Positions 47,935-57,561 of a DNA stretch of 64,000 nt are shown here, piece after piece; positions within the stretch are counted from its first letter, which is position 1; the number at the start of each line of letters is the position of its first letter. A program made the translations under genes and the position numbers. The DNA is taken from NCBI RefSeq assembly GCF_030684185.1, contig NZ_JAUXOY010000014.1, forward strand, positions 32,001 to 96,000, read 5' to 3'. Under the pieces are notes generated by a model. It ran no database searches. It was not told where the DNA came from and was given only the letters and a program-made list of their open reading frames with translations. This DNA is from Methylotenera sp. (lineage in GTDB: Bacteria > Pseudomonadota > Gammaproteobacteria > Burkholderiales > Methylophilaceae).

Positions 47935-49449
47935 ATGTTTAAACAAATCCAGCGCCTGCAACGGCTTACCGCAATACTTTTTTTAGGATTTGCATCAGGC
48001 TTGCCATTGGCTCTTACTGGGCAGGCAATGCAGGCTTGGCTTACCACCGATGGCGTCGCGATTGCGACGATTGGTTTTTTAGCGCTGGTGGGAATGCCTT
48101 ATACATTTAAGTTTTTGTGGGCACCGCTGATGGATCGTTTTGAACCGTCATGGCTTGGACGGCGGCGTGGTTGGCTAGTACTCACTCAACTATTTTTGGC
48201 CGTGAGTATTTATTATCTTTCTACAATATCTTATACAACAAGCCCGGCTACATTCGCAGTCATTGCGTTACTAGTGACATTCTTATCGGCCTCGCAGGAT
48301 ATTGTGATTGATGCTTACCGCACCGATGTGCTAGAGGCTGATGAGCGCGGCATAGGCGCATCTATGTCGGTATTAGGTTATAGGATGGGTATGATTTTGT
48401 CTGGCGGTATTGCACTTATTTGGGCAGACCAATGGCAAAGCTGGAGCCGCGTTTACCAGATGATGTCAGGAGTGATGCTGTTTTCCGCAATATTTTCTTT
48501 AGTATTTTTGCCTACGGTTAAAAGTGAAATTAAGCCGTTAAATTCAGACCCGAAAAAAGAATTATTAGGCTTTTTAGCATTGCTGCTAGGTGTACTGGCA
48601 GGGGTATATGTGACGCGCTTTGCTTTTATGGCAGCAGGAATTGATTTTGCAGAAGCAAGTAAATGGGTGCAGTTGGCATATGTGCTGGTAAGCCTAAGTG
48701 TAGCGCTACCTATGGGTGTAAAAGCGGCGCAATATGTTGGCTTTGCTACCCTAACGCAATCATTATCTAGCTACTTTAACCAAAAAAGCGCATGGGCTTT
48801 TTTGATTTTAATTATTCTCTACAAATTGGGTGACGCTTTTGCAGGTAGTTTATTTACCCCATTTTTGCTGAAAGGCATGCTGTTCACCCAAATTGAAGTG
48901 GGTATAGTGAATAAAATCATTGGTATCTGGCTCACCATTATTGGTGCGTTTTTAGCGGGGTTACTCATGATGCGTTTTACTTTGTTTCAAGCACTCATGA
49001 GCTTTGGTGTTTTGCAACTACTTTCAAATTTTGGCTTTTACGCGTTGGCTATATTAGGCAAAGGCGCATGGGGCAGCTTTACTTTAATGCCGTTTGATTT
49101 AGGTTTCGTGGCAGTTACTGTTCCCACGCAAATTGATAGTTTATTGATGAGTGCGATTGCATTAGAAAATATTACCAGTGGTATGGGTACGGCGGCATTT
49201 GTTGCGTTGCTGATGAGTTTGTGCAGCAATCAATTTAGCGCAACACATTATGCACTGCTTTCAGCCCTGGCAGCGGTGGGGCGCATTTATGTCAGCCCAG
49301 TTGCGGGAGTGTTATCGGAAAGCCTCGGATGGCCGAATTTCTTTCTGTTTTCGGTCGTCACGGCTGTTCCAGGAGTTGTAATGCTTTGGTGGATGCGGGA
49401 ATCTGTGTATCGAATTAGCCAAAAACATATTGAGCAGAAATCAAGCTAG
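47935..49449 (+). CDS. ampG: AmpG-family muropeptide permease
   Basis: 504 residues, major-facilitator fold with twelve or more helices. AmpG motifs: LGFASGLPLALTGQAMQAWL, PYTFKFLWAPLMDRF and SASQDIVIDAYRTDVL. It imports GlcNAc-anhydroMurNAc peptides for peptidoglycan recycling, feeding Mpl. It starts 85 bases after xth and ends 8 bases before the convergent metW stop. Confidence 0.93.
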   Translation: MFKQIQRLQRLTAILFLGFASGLPLALTGQAMQAWLTTDGVAIATIGFLALVGMPYTFKFLWAPLMDRFEPSWLGRRRGWLVLTQLFLAVSIYYLSTISYTTSPATFAVIALLVTFLSASQDIVIDAYRTDVLEADERGIGASMSVLGYRMGMILSGGIALIWADQWQSWSRVYQMMSGVMLFSAIFSLVFLPTVKSEIKPLNSDPKKELLGFLALLLGVLAGVYVTRFAFMAAGIDFAEASKWVQLAYVLVSLSVALPMGVKAAQYVGFATLTQSLSSYFNQKSAWAFLILIILYKLGDAFAGSLFTPFLLKGMLFTQIEVGIVNKIIGIWLTIIGAFLAGLLMMRFTLFQALMSFGVLQLLSNFGFYALAILGKGAWGSFTLMPFDLGFVAVTVPTQIDSLLMSAIALENITSGMGTAAFVALLMSLCSNQFSATHYALLSALAAVGRIYVSPVAGVLSESLGWPNFFLFSVVTAVPGVVMLWWMRESVYRISQKHIEQKSS

Positions 49450-49457
49450 AGGTAACT

Positions 49458-50075
49458 CTAACTGGTTTTTAAGCGATACATCGCCAAATTACCAAATAAA
49501 TTGGGCATAAAACCCACCTCGCTACCATCGGTAATGACTTTTCGCTCTAAAATAGTGATTTTGTGATTTTTACAAAATTGATCGAAGTCGTTAATCGTGC
49601 AAAGATGTACATTGGGTGTGTCGTACCACTGGTAAGGTAAGGTTTTAGAAACAGGCATGCGCCCGCCCGTAATTTGAATGCGATTACGCCAATAACCAAA
49701 ATTGGGGAAGGTGACAATGATTTCACGTCCAACCCGCAACATTTCCTGGACGATTTCTTCGGTATTGTGCATGGCTTGTAGGGTTTGTGAGAGTATGACC
49801 GTATCGAACGATTGGTCTTCAAAGCCCGACAAGCCGTCCTCCAGGTCCATTTGAATGACATTGCTGCCATTTTTCATGCATGCTAACCAATTGGCATCGT
49901 CTTTTTCTACGCCATAGCCTTTTACCTCTAAGCTTTTACGCAAAAATTGTAATAATTCTCCATCGCCACAACCTAAATCCAGTACTTTAGAGCCAAATTT
50001 CACCCAATTTGCAATAATTGCAAAGTCTTGTCTAAATTCACCGACAATATTTGTAATTTTTACATTATTTTGCAT
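49458..50075 (-). CDS. metW: Methionine biosynthesis protein MetW
   Basis: 205 residues from the ATG at 50075, which overlaps the metX stop (ATGCAAAATAA); an upstream start six codons earlier is unlikely. It is a class I methyltransferase-like protein with the SAM loop [12 protein letters not shown] and [11 protein letters not shown]. MetW is needed with MetX for homoserine acylation in several Proteobacteria, perhaps by activating it. The metXW pair is standard. Confidence 0.94.
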   Translation of the reverse strand: MQNNVKITNIVGEFRQDFAIIANWVKFGSKVLDLGCGDGELLQFLRKSLEVKGYGVEKDDANWLACMKNGSNVIQMDLEDGLSGFEDQSFDTVILSQTLQAMHNTEEIVQEMLRVGREIIVTFPNFGYWRNRIQITGGRMPVSKTLPYQWYDTPNVHLCTINDFDQFCKNHKITILERKVITDGSEVGFMPNLFGNLAMYRLKTS

Positions 50076-51207
50076 TGTCGCTACCAATCTCAATATTACT
50101 TAAATAGGCGCGCAAAATATTGTGATAGTGCGCATCCGGCATTAAAAATGCGTCATGACCATGGGCTGCAGTGACCTCAGCGTAACTCACAGTGCATTCA
50201 TTATCGAGCAGTGCCTTTACGATTTCGCGTGAGCGCGCAGGTGAAAACCGCCAGTCACTTGTGAAAGAAACCACTAAAAATTGCGCTTTTACATTGCTTA
50301 ATGCCATAGTTAAATCGTTATTAAATGGTAACGCCGGATCGTAATAGTCTAAAGCGCGTGTCATGCGTAAATAGGTATTCGCATCAAACTCGCCGGCAAA
50401 TTTATCACCTTGGTAACGCAGGTAAGACTCCATCTCAAACTCAGCATCAAAGCTATATTTAACGCCATCTTTGAGCTTGCGACCAAATTTTGCACCCATC
50501 GCATCATCACTTAAATAGGTAATATGACCCAGCATACGGGCAATGCGCAGGCCTCGGCGCGGCACAACACCGTGTGCGTAATAGTCACCGCCATGAAACT
50601 CAGGGTCTGTAATAATCGCTTGGCGCGCTACTTCGTTAAACGCCATATTTTGTGCGGTGAGATTGGGGGCTGAAGCAATCACCAATGCATGGCGCACGCG
50701 GTCAGGGTAAGCAATCGTCCATTGCAAGGCTTGCATGCCGCCTAGACTTCCGCCCACCACCGCGGCTAATTGTTGTATGCCTAAATAGTCTGCCAATAAT
50801 GTTTGTGAAGCTACCCAGTCTTCAACCGTAAGTACCGGGAATTGTGAACCCCAAGGTTTATTCGTGGCTGGGTTGATGCTGGTCGCACCAGTGCTGCCGT
50901 GACAGCCACCTAAGTTATTGACACCAATCACAAAGAACTTGTTGGTATCTAATGGTTTATTCGGGCCAACTAAATTGTCCCACCAACCAGGATATTTATC
51001 ATTCTCGTTATATTTACCTGCAACGTGATGCGTGCCGGATAGCGCATGGCAGATTAAAACCGCATTCGATTTATCGGCATTTAACGCCCCGTAAGTTTCA
51101 TAAACGAGATCGAACTGCGGCAATACAACACCGCTTTTCAGCGTGAGCGGCTTATTAAAGTGCGCAGTTTGTGGGGCAACGATGCCGACGGAGTTATTTT
51201 CTTGCAT
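50065..51207 (-). CDS. metX: Homoserine O-acyltransferase MetX
   Basis: 380 residues, alpha/beta-hydrolase fold. Nucleophile Ser154 in [10 protein letters not shown], with Asp in FTSDWRFSP and His in AHGHDAFLM. It acylates homoserine (acetyl or succinyl; the residues I can see do not decide which) for methionine synthesis, upstream of MetH. There is no ribosome site before the ATG, and a TATAAT lies only 6 bases upstream, which suggests a leaderless transcript. Confidence 0.95.
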   Translation of the reverse strand: MQENNSVGIVAPQTAHFNKPLTLKSGVVLPQFDLVYETYGALNADKSNAVLICHALSGTHHVAGKYNENDKYPGWWDNLVGPNKPLDTNKFFVIGVNNLGGCHGSTGATSINPATNKPWGSQFPVLTVEDWVASQTLLADYLGIQQLAAVVGGSLGGMQALQWTIAYPDRVRHALVIASAPNLTAQNMAFNEVARQAIITDPEFHGGDYYAHGVVPRRGLRIARMLGHITYLSDDAMGAKFGRKLKDGVKYSFDAEFEMESYLRYQGDKFAGEFDANTYLRMTRALDYYDPALPFNNDLTMALSNVKAQFLVVSFTSDWRFSPARSREIVKALLDNECTVSYAEVTAAHGHDAFLMPDAHYHNILRAYLSNIEIGSDNAK

Positions 51208-51213
51208 GGTGTG

Positions 51214-51219
51214 ATTATA
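51214..51219 (-). promoter_or_regulatory. -10 box abutting the metX start codon
   Basis: TATAAT on the minus strand with only CACACC between it and the metX ATG. A start site at the usual distance would fall at the A of the ATG. The -35 region is weak (TTAGTA-like). Confidence 0.45.
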
Positions 51220-51240
51220 CTATGGCTATATTAAATACTA

Positions 51241-51270
51241 AGGGTTGTTAAATTTAGGGTTGTTAAATTT
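51241..51270. repeat. Perfect 15-base tandem direct repeat upstream of metX
   Basis: AGGGTTGTTAAATTT occurs at 51241-51255 and again at 51256-51270 without a mismatch, between divergent metX and the gamma carbonic anhydrase gene. It lies just upstream of the metX -10 and could be a duplicated operator half or a slippage product. Confidence 0.85.
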
Positions 51271-51341
51271 TTTGCTTTGAGAAATTTTAGCCTAAACATT
51301 CAGCTAAACTTACTCAAAGGTAATCAAACTAGCGAGATTTT

Positions 51342-51884
51342 ATGATGCATTCAAAAAATATCCAAAACTTTCAAAATAAAACACCGCAATTAGCGGCTGG
51401 TGTTTATGTGCATGAAGCCGCAACCATCATTGGTGAAGTGAGTCTTGGTGAAAATAGCTCGGTATGGCCTGGCGCAGTCATTCGTGGGGATATTAACTTT
51501 ATCCGTATTGGTAAAAATTCCAATATCCAGGATTTAAGTATGTTGCATGTCAATCATAAGTCCAGCGCTGACCCTGAAGGCTCGCCAATTTTGATAGGAG
51601 ACAACGTAACCATTGGGCATACGGTGATTTTGCATGGCTGCACCATCGAGGATGAATGCCTTATTGGGATGGGTAGCATTGTGATGGATAAAGTGCTGGT
51701 TCAGAAACATGTGTTACTGGCGGCAGGTAGTTTAGTGCCGGAAGGCAGAATATTAGACAGCGGCTGCTTGTACGTAGGTCGCCCAGCTAAAAAAATACGT
51801 GCTTTAACACCAGAAGAAATCGCACACTTTATGTATTCGGCAGATAACTATGTACAGTTAAAGAATGCGTATCTGTCTAAATGA
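51342..51884 (+). CDS. Gamma-class carbonic anhydrase family protein
   Basis: 180 residues, left-handed beta-helix of hexapeptide repeats (VSLGENSSVWPGAVIRGD, IGDNVTIGHTVILHGC). Metal-binding histidines appear in MLHVNH and GHTVILHG. The family includes Cam-type carbonic anhydrases and the YrdA/PaaY group; activity is not certain for this branch. The C-terminal alpha helix (PEEIAHFMYSADNYVQLKNAY) is typical. Its TGA overlaps the next gene's ATG by 4 bases. Confidence 0.9.
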   Translation: MMHSKNIQNFQNKTPQLAAGVYVHEAATIIGEVSLGENSSVWPGAVIRGDINFIRIGKNSNIQDLSMLHVNHKSSADPEGSPILIGDNVTIGHTVILHGCTIEDECLIGMGSIVMDKVLVQKHVLLAAGSLVPEGRILDSGCLYVGRPAKKIRALTPEEIAHFMYSADNYVQLKNAYLSK

Positions 51885-52648
51885 AAACTCAGCCCCTAAA
51901 TGAAACCCAGTCCCTAAGCGAACCCAAGCCCTTAGTAACGCTAATACTTTTACCTGGTATGGATGGCACAGGTGAGTTGTTCGAGAGTTTCATCGCAGCA
52001 CTTAATCCAGAAATTACAACGGTTGTGATCAGCTACCCTAAAACAGGCCGTTTAAGTTACGAGGCTTTGACCGTACTAGCCAACGCTCAGATTCAAAGTG
52101 CTCAACTCCCGAAAGATGCGCCTTACATCATACTAGGGGAATCATTTTCGGGCCCCATTGCGATTGCGTTAGCAGCCTGTGCCAGAGACCAGCTAAAAGG
52201 CCTAATCCTCTCTTGCACATTTGCAAGCAACCCTAGGCCGATGCTCTCAAAATTCAGTTTTTTGCTGCCAGCAATACCAATCAGCAAATTTTGGTTAAAT
52301 ATCACTAGTCAGTTTCTAATGAACGGTTTTAGCAGTGAAAAGGCTTATCAGATGCTTCAGAATACCTTGCCTACGGTTTCAGCAATTACCATGCGCTCTA
52401 GATTGGAGGCGGTCATTAATGTTGATTATTCAGCAAAACTTGCAAATATCAAGACGCCGATTCTCTATCTGCGGGGGCGGCATGATTACTTAGTGCCAGC
52501 ATCAGCTTCAGAGCTCATATTCAAACTGGCGAGGAATGTAACACTCGTAGAGTTAGATTCACCGCACCTACTGTTGCAAGTAACGCCGAAAGAAGCCGCT
52601 GCCAGCGTGCAGGCTTTTATAGAAAAAGTAGTTAAACACCAGGCCTAA
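51881..52648 (+). CDS. Alpha/beta hydrolase
   Basis: 255 residues. LILLPGMDGTGELFESF gives the oxyanion loop, the nucleophile elbow is GESFSGPIA, Asp lies in RGRHDYLVP and His in DSPHLLLQ. No closer substrate class is apparent; similar proteins are annotated as lysophospholipase-like or thioesterase-like. It is coupled to the carbonic anhydrase by an ATGA overlap. Its TAA overlaps the TAG of convergent prmC, leaving no intergenic DNA. Confidence 0.85.
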   Translation: MKTQPLNETQSLSEPKPLVTLILLPGMDGTGELFESFIAALNPEITTVVISYPKTGRLSYEALTVLANAQIQSAQLPKDAPYIILGESFSGPIAIALAACARDQLKGLILSCTFASNPRPMLSKFSFLLPAIPISKFWLNITSQFLMNGFSSEKAYQMLQNTLPTVSAITMRSRLEAVINVDYSAKLANIKTPILYLRGRHDYLVPASASELIFKLARNVTLVELDSPHLLLQVTPKEAAASVQAFIEKVVKHQA

Positions 52649-53517
52649 TCCCAATGGGAGTTGATAATTAAAGGGTTTTTGCCTATCGTTACGCGGTCGT
52701 TGCCGCCTAAATCTCGAATCGTTTCAATGTTCGTTAAACCGGTGTCAGCCATTAAATTTGCAACTTGCTCAGCTTGGTTGTAGCCGTGCTCCAACATTAA
52801 CCAGCCTTGGGGTTTAAGGTAGATTAAACAATGATTGATAATGTGGCGAATATCATCCAAGCCATCTATGCCTGAAGCCAGTGCAGATAGCGGTTCAAAA
52901 CGTAAGTCGCCTTGCGTCAAATGCGCGTCATTTTGCTCAATGTAAGGTGGGTTACTGACAATCACATCAAATTTATCATTGGTGATGTTATTAAACCAGT
53001 TGCTCAAAACAAACAGCACGTCAGTCATCTTTAAATGATGAGCGTTTTTTTTTGCAACTTCCAAGGCGGTAGATGAAGCATCAACGGCAGTAACGCTGGC
53101 TTGTGGGCGATGTTTAGCAATCGCAAGCGCTATTGCACCAGTGCCAGTGCCAAGGTCTAAGACATTTGAATGATCACTTCGTGGAATCTTAGCCAAAGCC
53201 GCATCCACCAATGTTTCCGTATCAGGGCGAGGAATCAAAGTGTCAGGCGTCACCATCAACTCCAATCCATAAAACTCACGGCACCCCAAAATATAAGCCA
53301 TAGGCTCACCACTCAAGCGGCAACCTAGTAATGCTTCAAACACCGCGTGGTTATTAGGTTGTAGGACATCGTTCTCATGCGCTATTAACCAAGCTCGATT
53401 AACCTTAAGTACATGTTGTAATAGCAGCTGCGCTTCAAGTTTGGCTTCGTGCCTGCTTGTCTCAAGCATTTGAGAGAGCAAGGTTTGAGCATCATGCAAA
53501 CATGCATGAATATTCAT
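52645..53517 (-). CDS. prmC: Release factor glutamine methyltransferase
   Basis: 290 residues. PrmC methylates the GGQ glutamine of release factors. The N-terminal helical domain ends near residue 80; the SAM domain has VLDLGTGTGAIALAIA and the catalytic NPPY in VSNPPYIEQND. It starts directly after the prfA stop, its substrate's gene. Confidence 0.95.
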   Translation of the reverse strand: MNIHACLHDAQTLLSQMLETSRHEAKLEAQLLLQHVLKVNRAWLIAHENDVLQPNNHAVFEALLGCRLSGEPMAYILGCREFYGLELMVTPDTLIPRPDTETLVDAALAKIPRSDHSNVLDLGTGTGAIALAIAKHRPQASVTAVDASSTALEVAKKNAHHLKMTDVLFVLSNWFNNITNDKFDVIVSNPPYIEQNDAHLTQGDLRFEPLSALASGIDGLDDIRHIINHCLIYLKPQGWLMLEHGYNQAEQVANLMADTGLTNIETIRDLGGNDRVTIGKNPLIINSHWD

Positions 53518-53519
53518 TA

Positions 53520-54602
53520 TTAATTATCTTCACCCAAACTTGCCAGTAAATCAGCTTGATGTTCTGCCGATAGCGCACCAATCAACTCATCCATATCACC
53601 TTCGGTAATCGCATCAATCTTATAAAGCGTGAGGTTGATGCGGTGGTCGGTGATGCGGCCTTGTGGGTAATTGTAGGTGCGGATGCGCTCACTTCTATCG
53701 CCGCTGCCAATCAAACTTTTACGTTCGCTGGCAATCTTGCTTTGTTGCTCATCCACTTGCTTGGCTTTAATACGTGCGGCTAGCACTTGCATAGCCTGTG
53801 CCTTGTTGGCATGCTGGCTACGACCTTCTTGGCATTCGACTACAATACCTGTAGGCGCGTGGGTAATGCGAACAGCAGAGTCGGTTTTGTTAATATGCTG
53901 ACCACCAGCACCACTGGCGCGGTAGGTGTCAATGCGAATATCCGCAGGGTTAATCACCACATCGTTAATTTCATCTGCCTCCGGCAACACGGCCACAGTG
54001 CAGGCGCTGGTGTGAATACGCCCCTGGGTTTCAGTATCGGGCACACGCTGTACGCGATGGCCGCCAGATTCGAATTTTAGTTTTGAGTAAGCGCCGTAAC
54101 CTTCAATTTTGGCGATAATCTCTTTGTAACCGCCCATTTCACCTTCATTAGCGGACATGATTTCGACTTTCCATTTTTGGCGTTCTGCATAGCGGCTGTA
54201 CATCCGGAATAAATCCCCTGCAAATAAGCCAGACTCATCACCGCCTGTACCTGCACGAATTTCCAAAAACAGATTTTTATCGTCATTGGGGTCTTTTGGC
54301 AGCAACAGTTTTTGCAACATTAGCTCTACCTGTTCTAGTTTGGCTTTACTCGATTCTATTTCTTCTTGAGCAAATTCTTTCATGTCAGGATCAGATAGCA
54401 TTTTTTGCGCTTCAGCCATGTCGGCCTCCGCTTGCTCAAATACATGATATTGCTCAACAATAGGTGTAATTTCCGCATGCTCCTGCGTTAACTTACGGTA
54501 GGCATCCATGTTGTTGGTCACACCTTCACTACTCATCAGGCGGTTAATTTCTTCTAAGCGCTCGCTCAAGGTGGCGAGCTTTCTAATCATGCTGGGTTTC
54601 AT
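53520..54602 (-). CDS. prfA: Peptide chain release factor 1
   Basis: 360 residues, exact family length. The catalytic GGQ is in [17 protein letters not shown], and domain 2 carries the stop-codon-reading region. It releases peptides at UAA and UAG. Second gene of the hemA-prfA-prmC operon, 28 bases after hemA. Confidence 0.97.
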   Translation of the reverse strand: MKPSMIRKLATLSERLEEINRLMSSEGVTNNMDAYRKLTQEHAEITPIVEQYHVFEQAEADMAEAQKMLSDPDMKEFAQEEIESSKAKLEQVELMLQKLLLPKDPNDDKNLFLEIRAGTGGDESGLFAGDLFRMYSRYAERQKWKVEIMSANEGEMGGYKEIIAKIEGYGAYSKLKFESGGHRVQRVPDTETQGRIHTSACTVAVLPEADEINDVVINPADIRIDTYRASGAGGQHINKTDSAVRITHAPTGIVVECQEGRSQHANKAQAMQVLAARIKAKQVDEQQSKIASERKSLIGSGDRSERIRTYNYPQGRITDHRINLTLYKIDAITEGDMDELIGALSAEHQADLLASLGEDN

Positions 54603-54630
54603 TCTAGGTAGGCTCTTTTAGAGATTTTAT

Positions 54631-55890
54631 TTAGTTTTTAATTTGGTAAAGCTGCTTGATGATGTCTTCAAGCTTGGCGTGTTCTTCGCCGTGCGCTTGA
54701 TTCAGAGCATGGCTGGGAGCGTGTAAAAATTTGTTGGTCAGTGCGTTACTTAGCGCCTCTAACACGCGCTCCGGACTTTCACCTTTTTGAATCAGCTTAA
54801 GCGCTTTTTCAAGCTCGGCTTGACGCATGACTTCTGCCTGGTCGCGCAGCGCCTTAATAGTGGGCACTGTATTGCGTTTTTTCACCCATTGCATAAAGTG
54901 CTCAACGCGCGTAGCTACAATCAATTCAGCATCTACGGCTGCTTCCTGACGGTTAACGATGCCATCCGCCACTACTTGCGCAAGGTCGTCTACGGTGTAT
55001 AAAAACACATCGTCCAACTCTGCCACTTCAGCCTCAATGTCGCGCGGAACAGCTAAATCCACCATAAAAATCGGTCGGTGGCGACGCGCTTTAATCGCGC
55101 TTTCAACCATGCCCAGTCCTACAATCGGCAATTGGCTGGCGGTACTGGTAATGACAATGTCGAACTCGGCAAAACGTTCGGGTAAGTCGTTAAGCAGAAT
55201 GGCATGTGCGTTAATCCCATGCGAACTCATTTTTTCCGCCAAGAGCGAGCCGCGCTCTAGCGTACGATTTGCCACCACCATGCTTTTTGGTTTTTGTGCG
55301 GAAAAATGGTCGGCGCACAGTTCTATCATTTCACCTGCGCCAATAAATAATACTTTTTGTTCGCTGATGTCACCAAAAATACGTTGCGCAAGTTTCACCG
55401 CTGCTGCAGCCATTGATATTGAGTTTGCGCCAATGTCAGTGTTGGTGCGTACTTCTTTGGCAACTTCAAATGTACGTTGAAATAGCTTATGTAATAAAGT
55501 GCCTAGCGTGCCGGCATCCTGGGCGATTTTGACGGATTGTTTAAATTGCCCCAAAATCTGTGCTTCGCCAAGCACCATGCTATCTAGGCCGGAGGCCACC
55601 CTGAAAGCATGTTTTACTGCTTCATCATTGGGTAGGGTATAAATGTAAGGTTGAATACTGCTAGCTTCTAACTTATGATAATGCGTTAACCAGTGAAGCG
55701 GCTTTTCAGGGTTTTCTGCGCTGCAGTAAAGTTCGGTACGATTGCATGTAGATAAAATCGCCGCCTCTGTAGCGTCGTGTGAGGTCAGCTCGCGCAAGGC
55801 GCTACCTAATTGTTCGCTATTAAAAGCAACATTTTCTCGAATCTGAATGGGTGCGGTCGTGTGGTTAACGCCGATAACATATAACTGCAT
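54631..55890 (-). CDS. hemA: Glutamyl-tRNA reductase
   Basis: 419 residues from the ATG at 55890, where the conserved [15 protein letters not shown] begins; the frame opens 12 codons earlier. The catalytic Cys is in [12 protein letters not shown], the NADPH site in [14 protein letters not shown], and a C-terminal dimerisation helix ends it. It makes glutamate-1-semialdehyde for the C5 heme pathway; HemB of the same pathway is at 62 kb. Divergent from rpe. Confidence 0.96.
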   Translation of the reverse strand: MQLYVIGVNHTTAPIQIRENVAFNSEQLGSALRELTSHDATEAAILSTCNRTELYCSAENPEKPLHWLTHYHKLEASSIQPYIYTLPNDEAVKHAFRVASGLDSMVLGEAQILGQFKQSVKIAQDAGTLGTLLHKLFQRTFEVAKEVRTNTDIGANSISMAAAAVKLAQRIFGDISEQKVLFIGAGEMIELCADHFSAQKPKSMVVANRTLERGSLLAEKMSSHGINAHAILLNDLPERFAEFDIVITSTASQLPIVGLGMVESAIKARRHRPIFMVDLAVPRDIEAEVAELDDVFLYTVDDLAQVVADGIVNRQEAAVDAELIVATRVEHFMQWVKKRNTVPTIKALRDQAEVMRQAELEKALKLIQKGESPERVLEALSNALTNKFLHAPSHALNQAHGEEHAKLEDIIKQLYQIKN

Positions 55891-55986
55891 AGGCGTAATT
55901 TTGATGTATTGGCTTATGTTAAGCAAGAAATAGCGTTAAAATAACAAATTAGTATTTTTAAACCATTTAAATAACGGACTTTCGCC

Positions 55987-56697
55987 ATGGATAAAACTTT
56001 TAGAATTGCCCCTAGTATTCTTTCAGCAAACTTTGCCAAACTTGGCCAAGAAATTGACGATGTCATTACATCCGGTACAGATTTAGTGCACTTTGATGTC
56101 ATGGATAATCATTACGTGCCTAACCTCACAATCGGGCCTTTAGTGTGTGAAGCTATCCGTGAAACCGCTAAACGTGTAGGCGGCATTATCGATGTGCATT
56201 TAATGGTAAAGCCTGTTGACCGTATTATTCCTGACTTTGCCAAAGCTGGCGCGAACATCATTACTTTTCACCCGGAAGCATCTGAGCATATTGACCGTAG
56301 TCTGGCGATGGTGCGTGATTTGGGCTGTAAGTCCGGTTTGGTATTCAACCCCGCGACATCATTAAGTTATTTAGATCATGTGATGGATAAAGTGGATATG
56401 ATTTTGTTAATGTCAGTGAATCCTGGCTTTGGCGGACAAAAATTCATCCCGGAAACCCTGGAAAAATTGAAACTAGCCCGTGCAAGAATTGATGCATATT
56501 ATGAAAAAACTGGCCGCCAAATTTGGCTTGAGGTAGATGGCGGCGTGAACGCACAAAACATTGCTGAAATTGCACGTGCTGGCGCTGACACGTTTGTGGC
56601 AGGTAGTGCAATCTTTACTCAAGGCAAAGACACTGATAAAAACCGTTACAACACGATTGTAGGCGAAATGCGTGCTTCATTGGCAACGGTGAAATAA
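55987..56697 (+). CDS. rpe: Ribulose-phosphate 3-epimerase
   Basis: 236 residues, TIM barrel. Family motifs [33 protein letters not shown] and [12 protein letters not shown] hold the metal ligands and catalytic aspartates. It interconverts ribulose-5-P and xylulose-5-P; in ribulose-monophosphate methylotrophs this also regenerates the formaldehyde acceptor. First of the rpe-gph-trp run. Confidence 0.96.
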   Translation: MDKTFRIAPSILSANFAKLGQEIDDVITSGTDLVHFDVMDNHYVPNLTIGPLVCEAIRETAKRVGGIIDVHLMVKPVDRIIPDFAKAGANIITFHPEASEHIDRSLAMVRDLGCKSGLVFNPATSLSYLDHVMDKVDMILLMSVNPGFGGQKFIPETLEKLKLARARIDAYYEKTGRQIWLEVDGGVNAQNIAEIARAGADTFVAGSAIFTQGKDTDKNRYNTIVGEMRASLATVK

Positions 56698-56710
56698 ACG
56701 GCAACTTAAA

Positions 56711-57394
56711 TTGCGCAGCACTGAAAATAAAAAATTCAAGGTTAAAGCCATCATGATTGATCTTGATGGTACCTTGATGCATACCGCACCGGAAATCGCG
56801 CGCGCGTCGAATAAAATGTTGACTGCACTTGGCAAACCTACTTTAGATGAATGGCAGATAGAGTCTTACATCGGTGAAGGTGCGCATGTGCTGATTAAAC
56901 GTTGTTTAACGGGTCAAGTTGCTGCTGAGCCTGATGCTGCAGAGTATGCGGAAGCGCAAAAATTATTTTTTGAGTTTTATGCGAACAATGCAGCCGAAAG
57001 TAAGCCTTATCCAAATGTAGTAGAAGGTTTAGAGGCCTTTAAAAAAGCGGGATACCCATTGGCTTGTGTAACAAATAAGCCAGCAAGTTTCACTTTGCCT
57101 TTATTGGCAGCCAATGACTTCATGCAGTTTTTTGAGTTGGTAGTGTCTGGCGATACTTTGTCAAAAAAGAAGCCCGATCCAGATCAACTTATTTATATTT
57201 GTGAAAAGCTTGGGGTTTCAGTGGCTGATGCTCTGTTAATCGGCGACTCTAAAACCGATATTACTGCAGCACGAAGCGCAGGTTGCAGTGTGTTTGCTGT
57301 GCCTTATGGCTATAATCAAGGCCAGCGTGTAGATGCAAATGCAGTCGATGCGTTAATTGATAACATCGGTGATGCGCTGGATTTGTTGCATTAA
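56711..57394 (+). CDS. gph: Phosphoglycolate phosphatase
   Basis: 227 residues, HAD family. Motif I IDLDGTLMHT, motif II CVTNKPASFT, and motif III/IV KKPDPDQL...LIGDSKTDI are complete. Start TTG at 56711, 13 bases after rpe; no upstream ATG fits. It removes phosphate from 2-phosphoglycolate formed in DNA repair. The rpe-gph-trpE order is common in Proteobacteria. Confidence 0.92.
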   Translation: MRSTENKKFKVKAIMIDLDGTLMHTAPEIARASNKMLTALGKPTLDEWQIESYIGEGAHVLIKRCLTGQVAAEPDAAEYAEAQKLFFEFYANNAAESKPYPNVVEGLEAFKKAGYPLACVTNKPASFTLPLLAANDFMQFFELVVSGDTLSKKKPDPDQLIYICEKLGVSVADALLIGDSKTDITAARSAGCSVFAVPYGYNQGQRVDANAVDALIDNIGDALDLLH

Positions 57395-57429
57395 CTATTT
57401 TAACTAGAAACTAAATTTAAGTACTTAAC

Positions 57430-57480
57430 ATGAATATAGGTGGCATCAAAACACATAGTTGGCGATGGTGGCGGGCTTAA
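57430..57480 (+). CDS. trpL: trp leader peptide (TrpL)
   Basis: A 16-codon frame, MNIGGIKTHSWRWWRA, with three tryptophans in four residues (W11, W13, W14), in the gph-trpE gap and ending 82 bases before trpE. GGCTT-A-AAGCC (57474-57484) is a small palindrome overlapping its stop. A Trp-codon run in a short frame ahead of trpE is the hallmark of ribosome-mediated attenuation. The ribosome site is poor, and I could not draw a convincing terminator with a T tract. Confidence 0.72.
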   Translation: MNIGGIKTHSWRWWRA

Positions 57481-57561
57481 AGCCTACAGGGAGTGCTATG
57501 CGTAACTTTACGTTTGCAACCCAAGTAACACCATTTAACCAATTTATATGTGAGAAAAATT

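Noticed and set aside
51208-51341. SAM or other riboswitch upstream of metX
   Set aside because: The -10 box abuts the start codon, leaving no leader, and no conserved riboswitch core is visible.
57387-57429. Promoter directly ahead of the trp leader
   Set aside because: Only weak TTGCAT-like and AT-rich hexamers are present; no pair with proper spacing could be supported.
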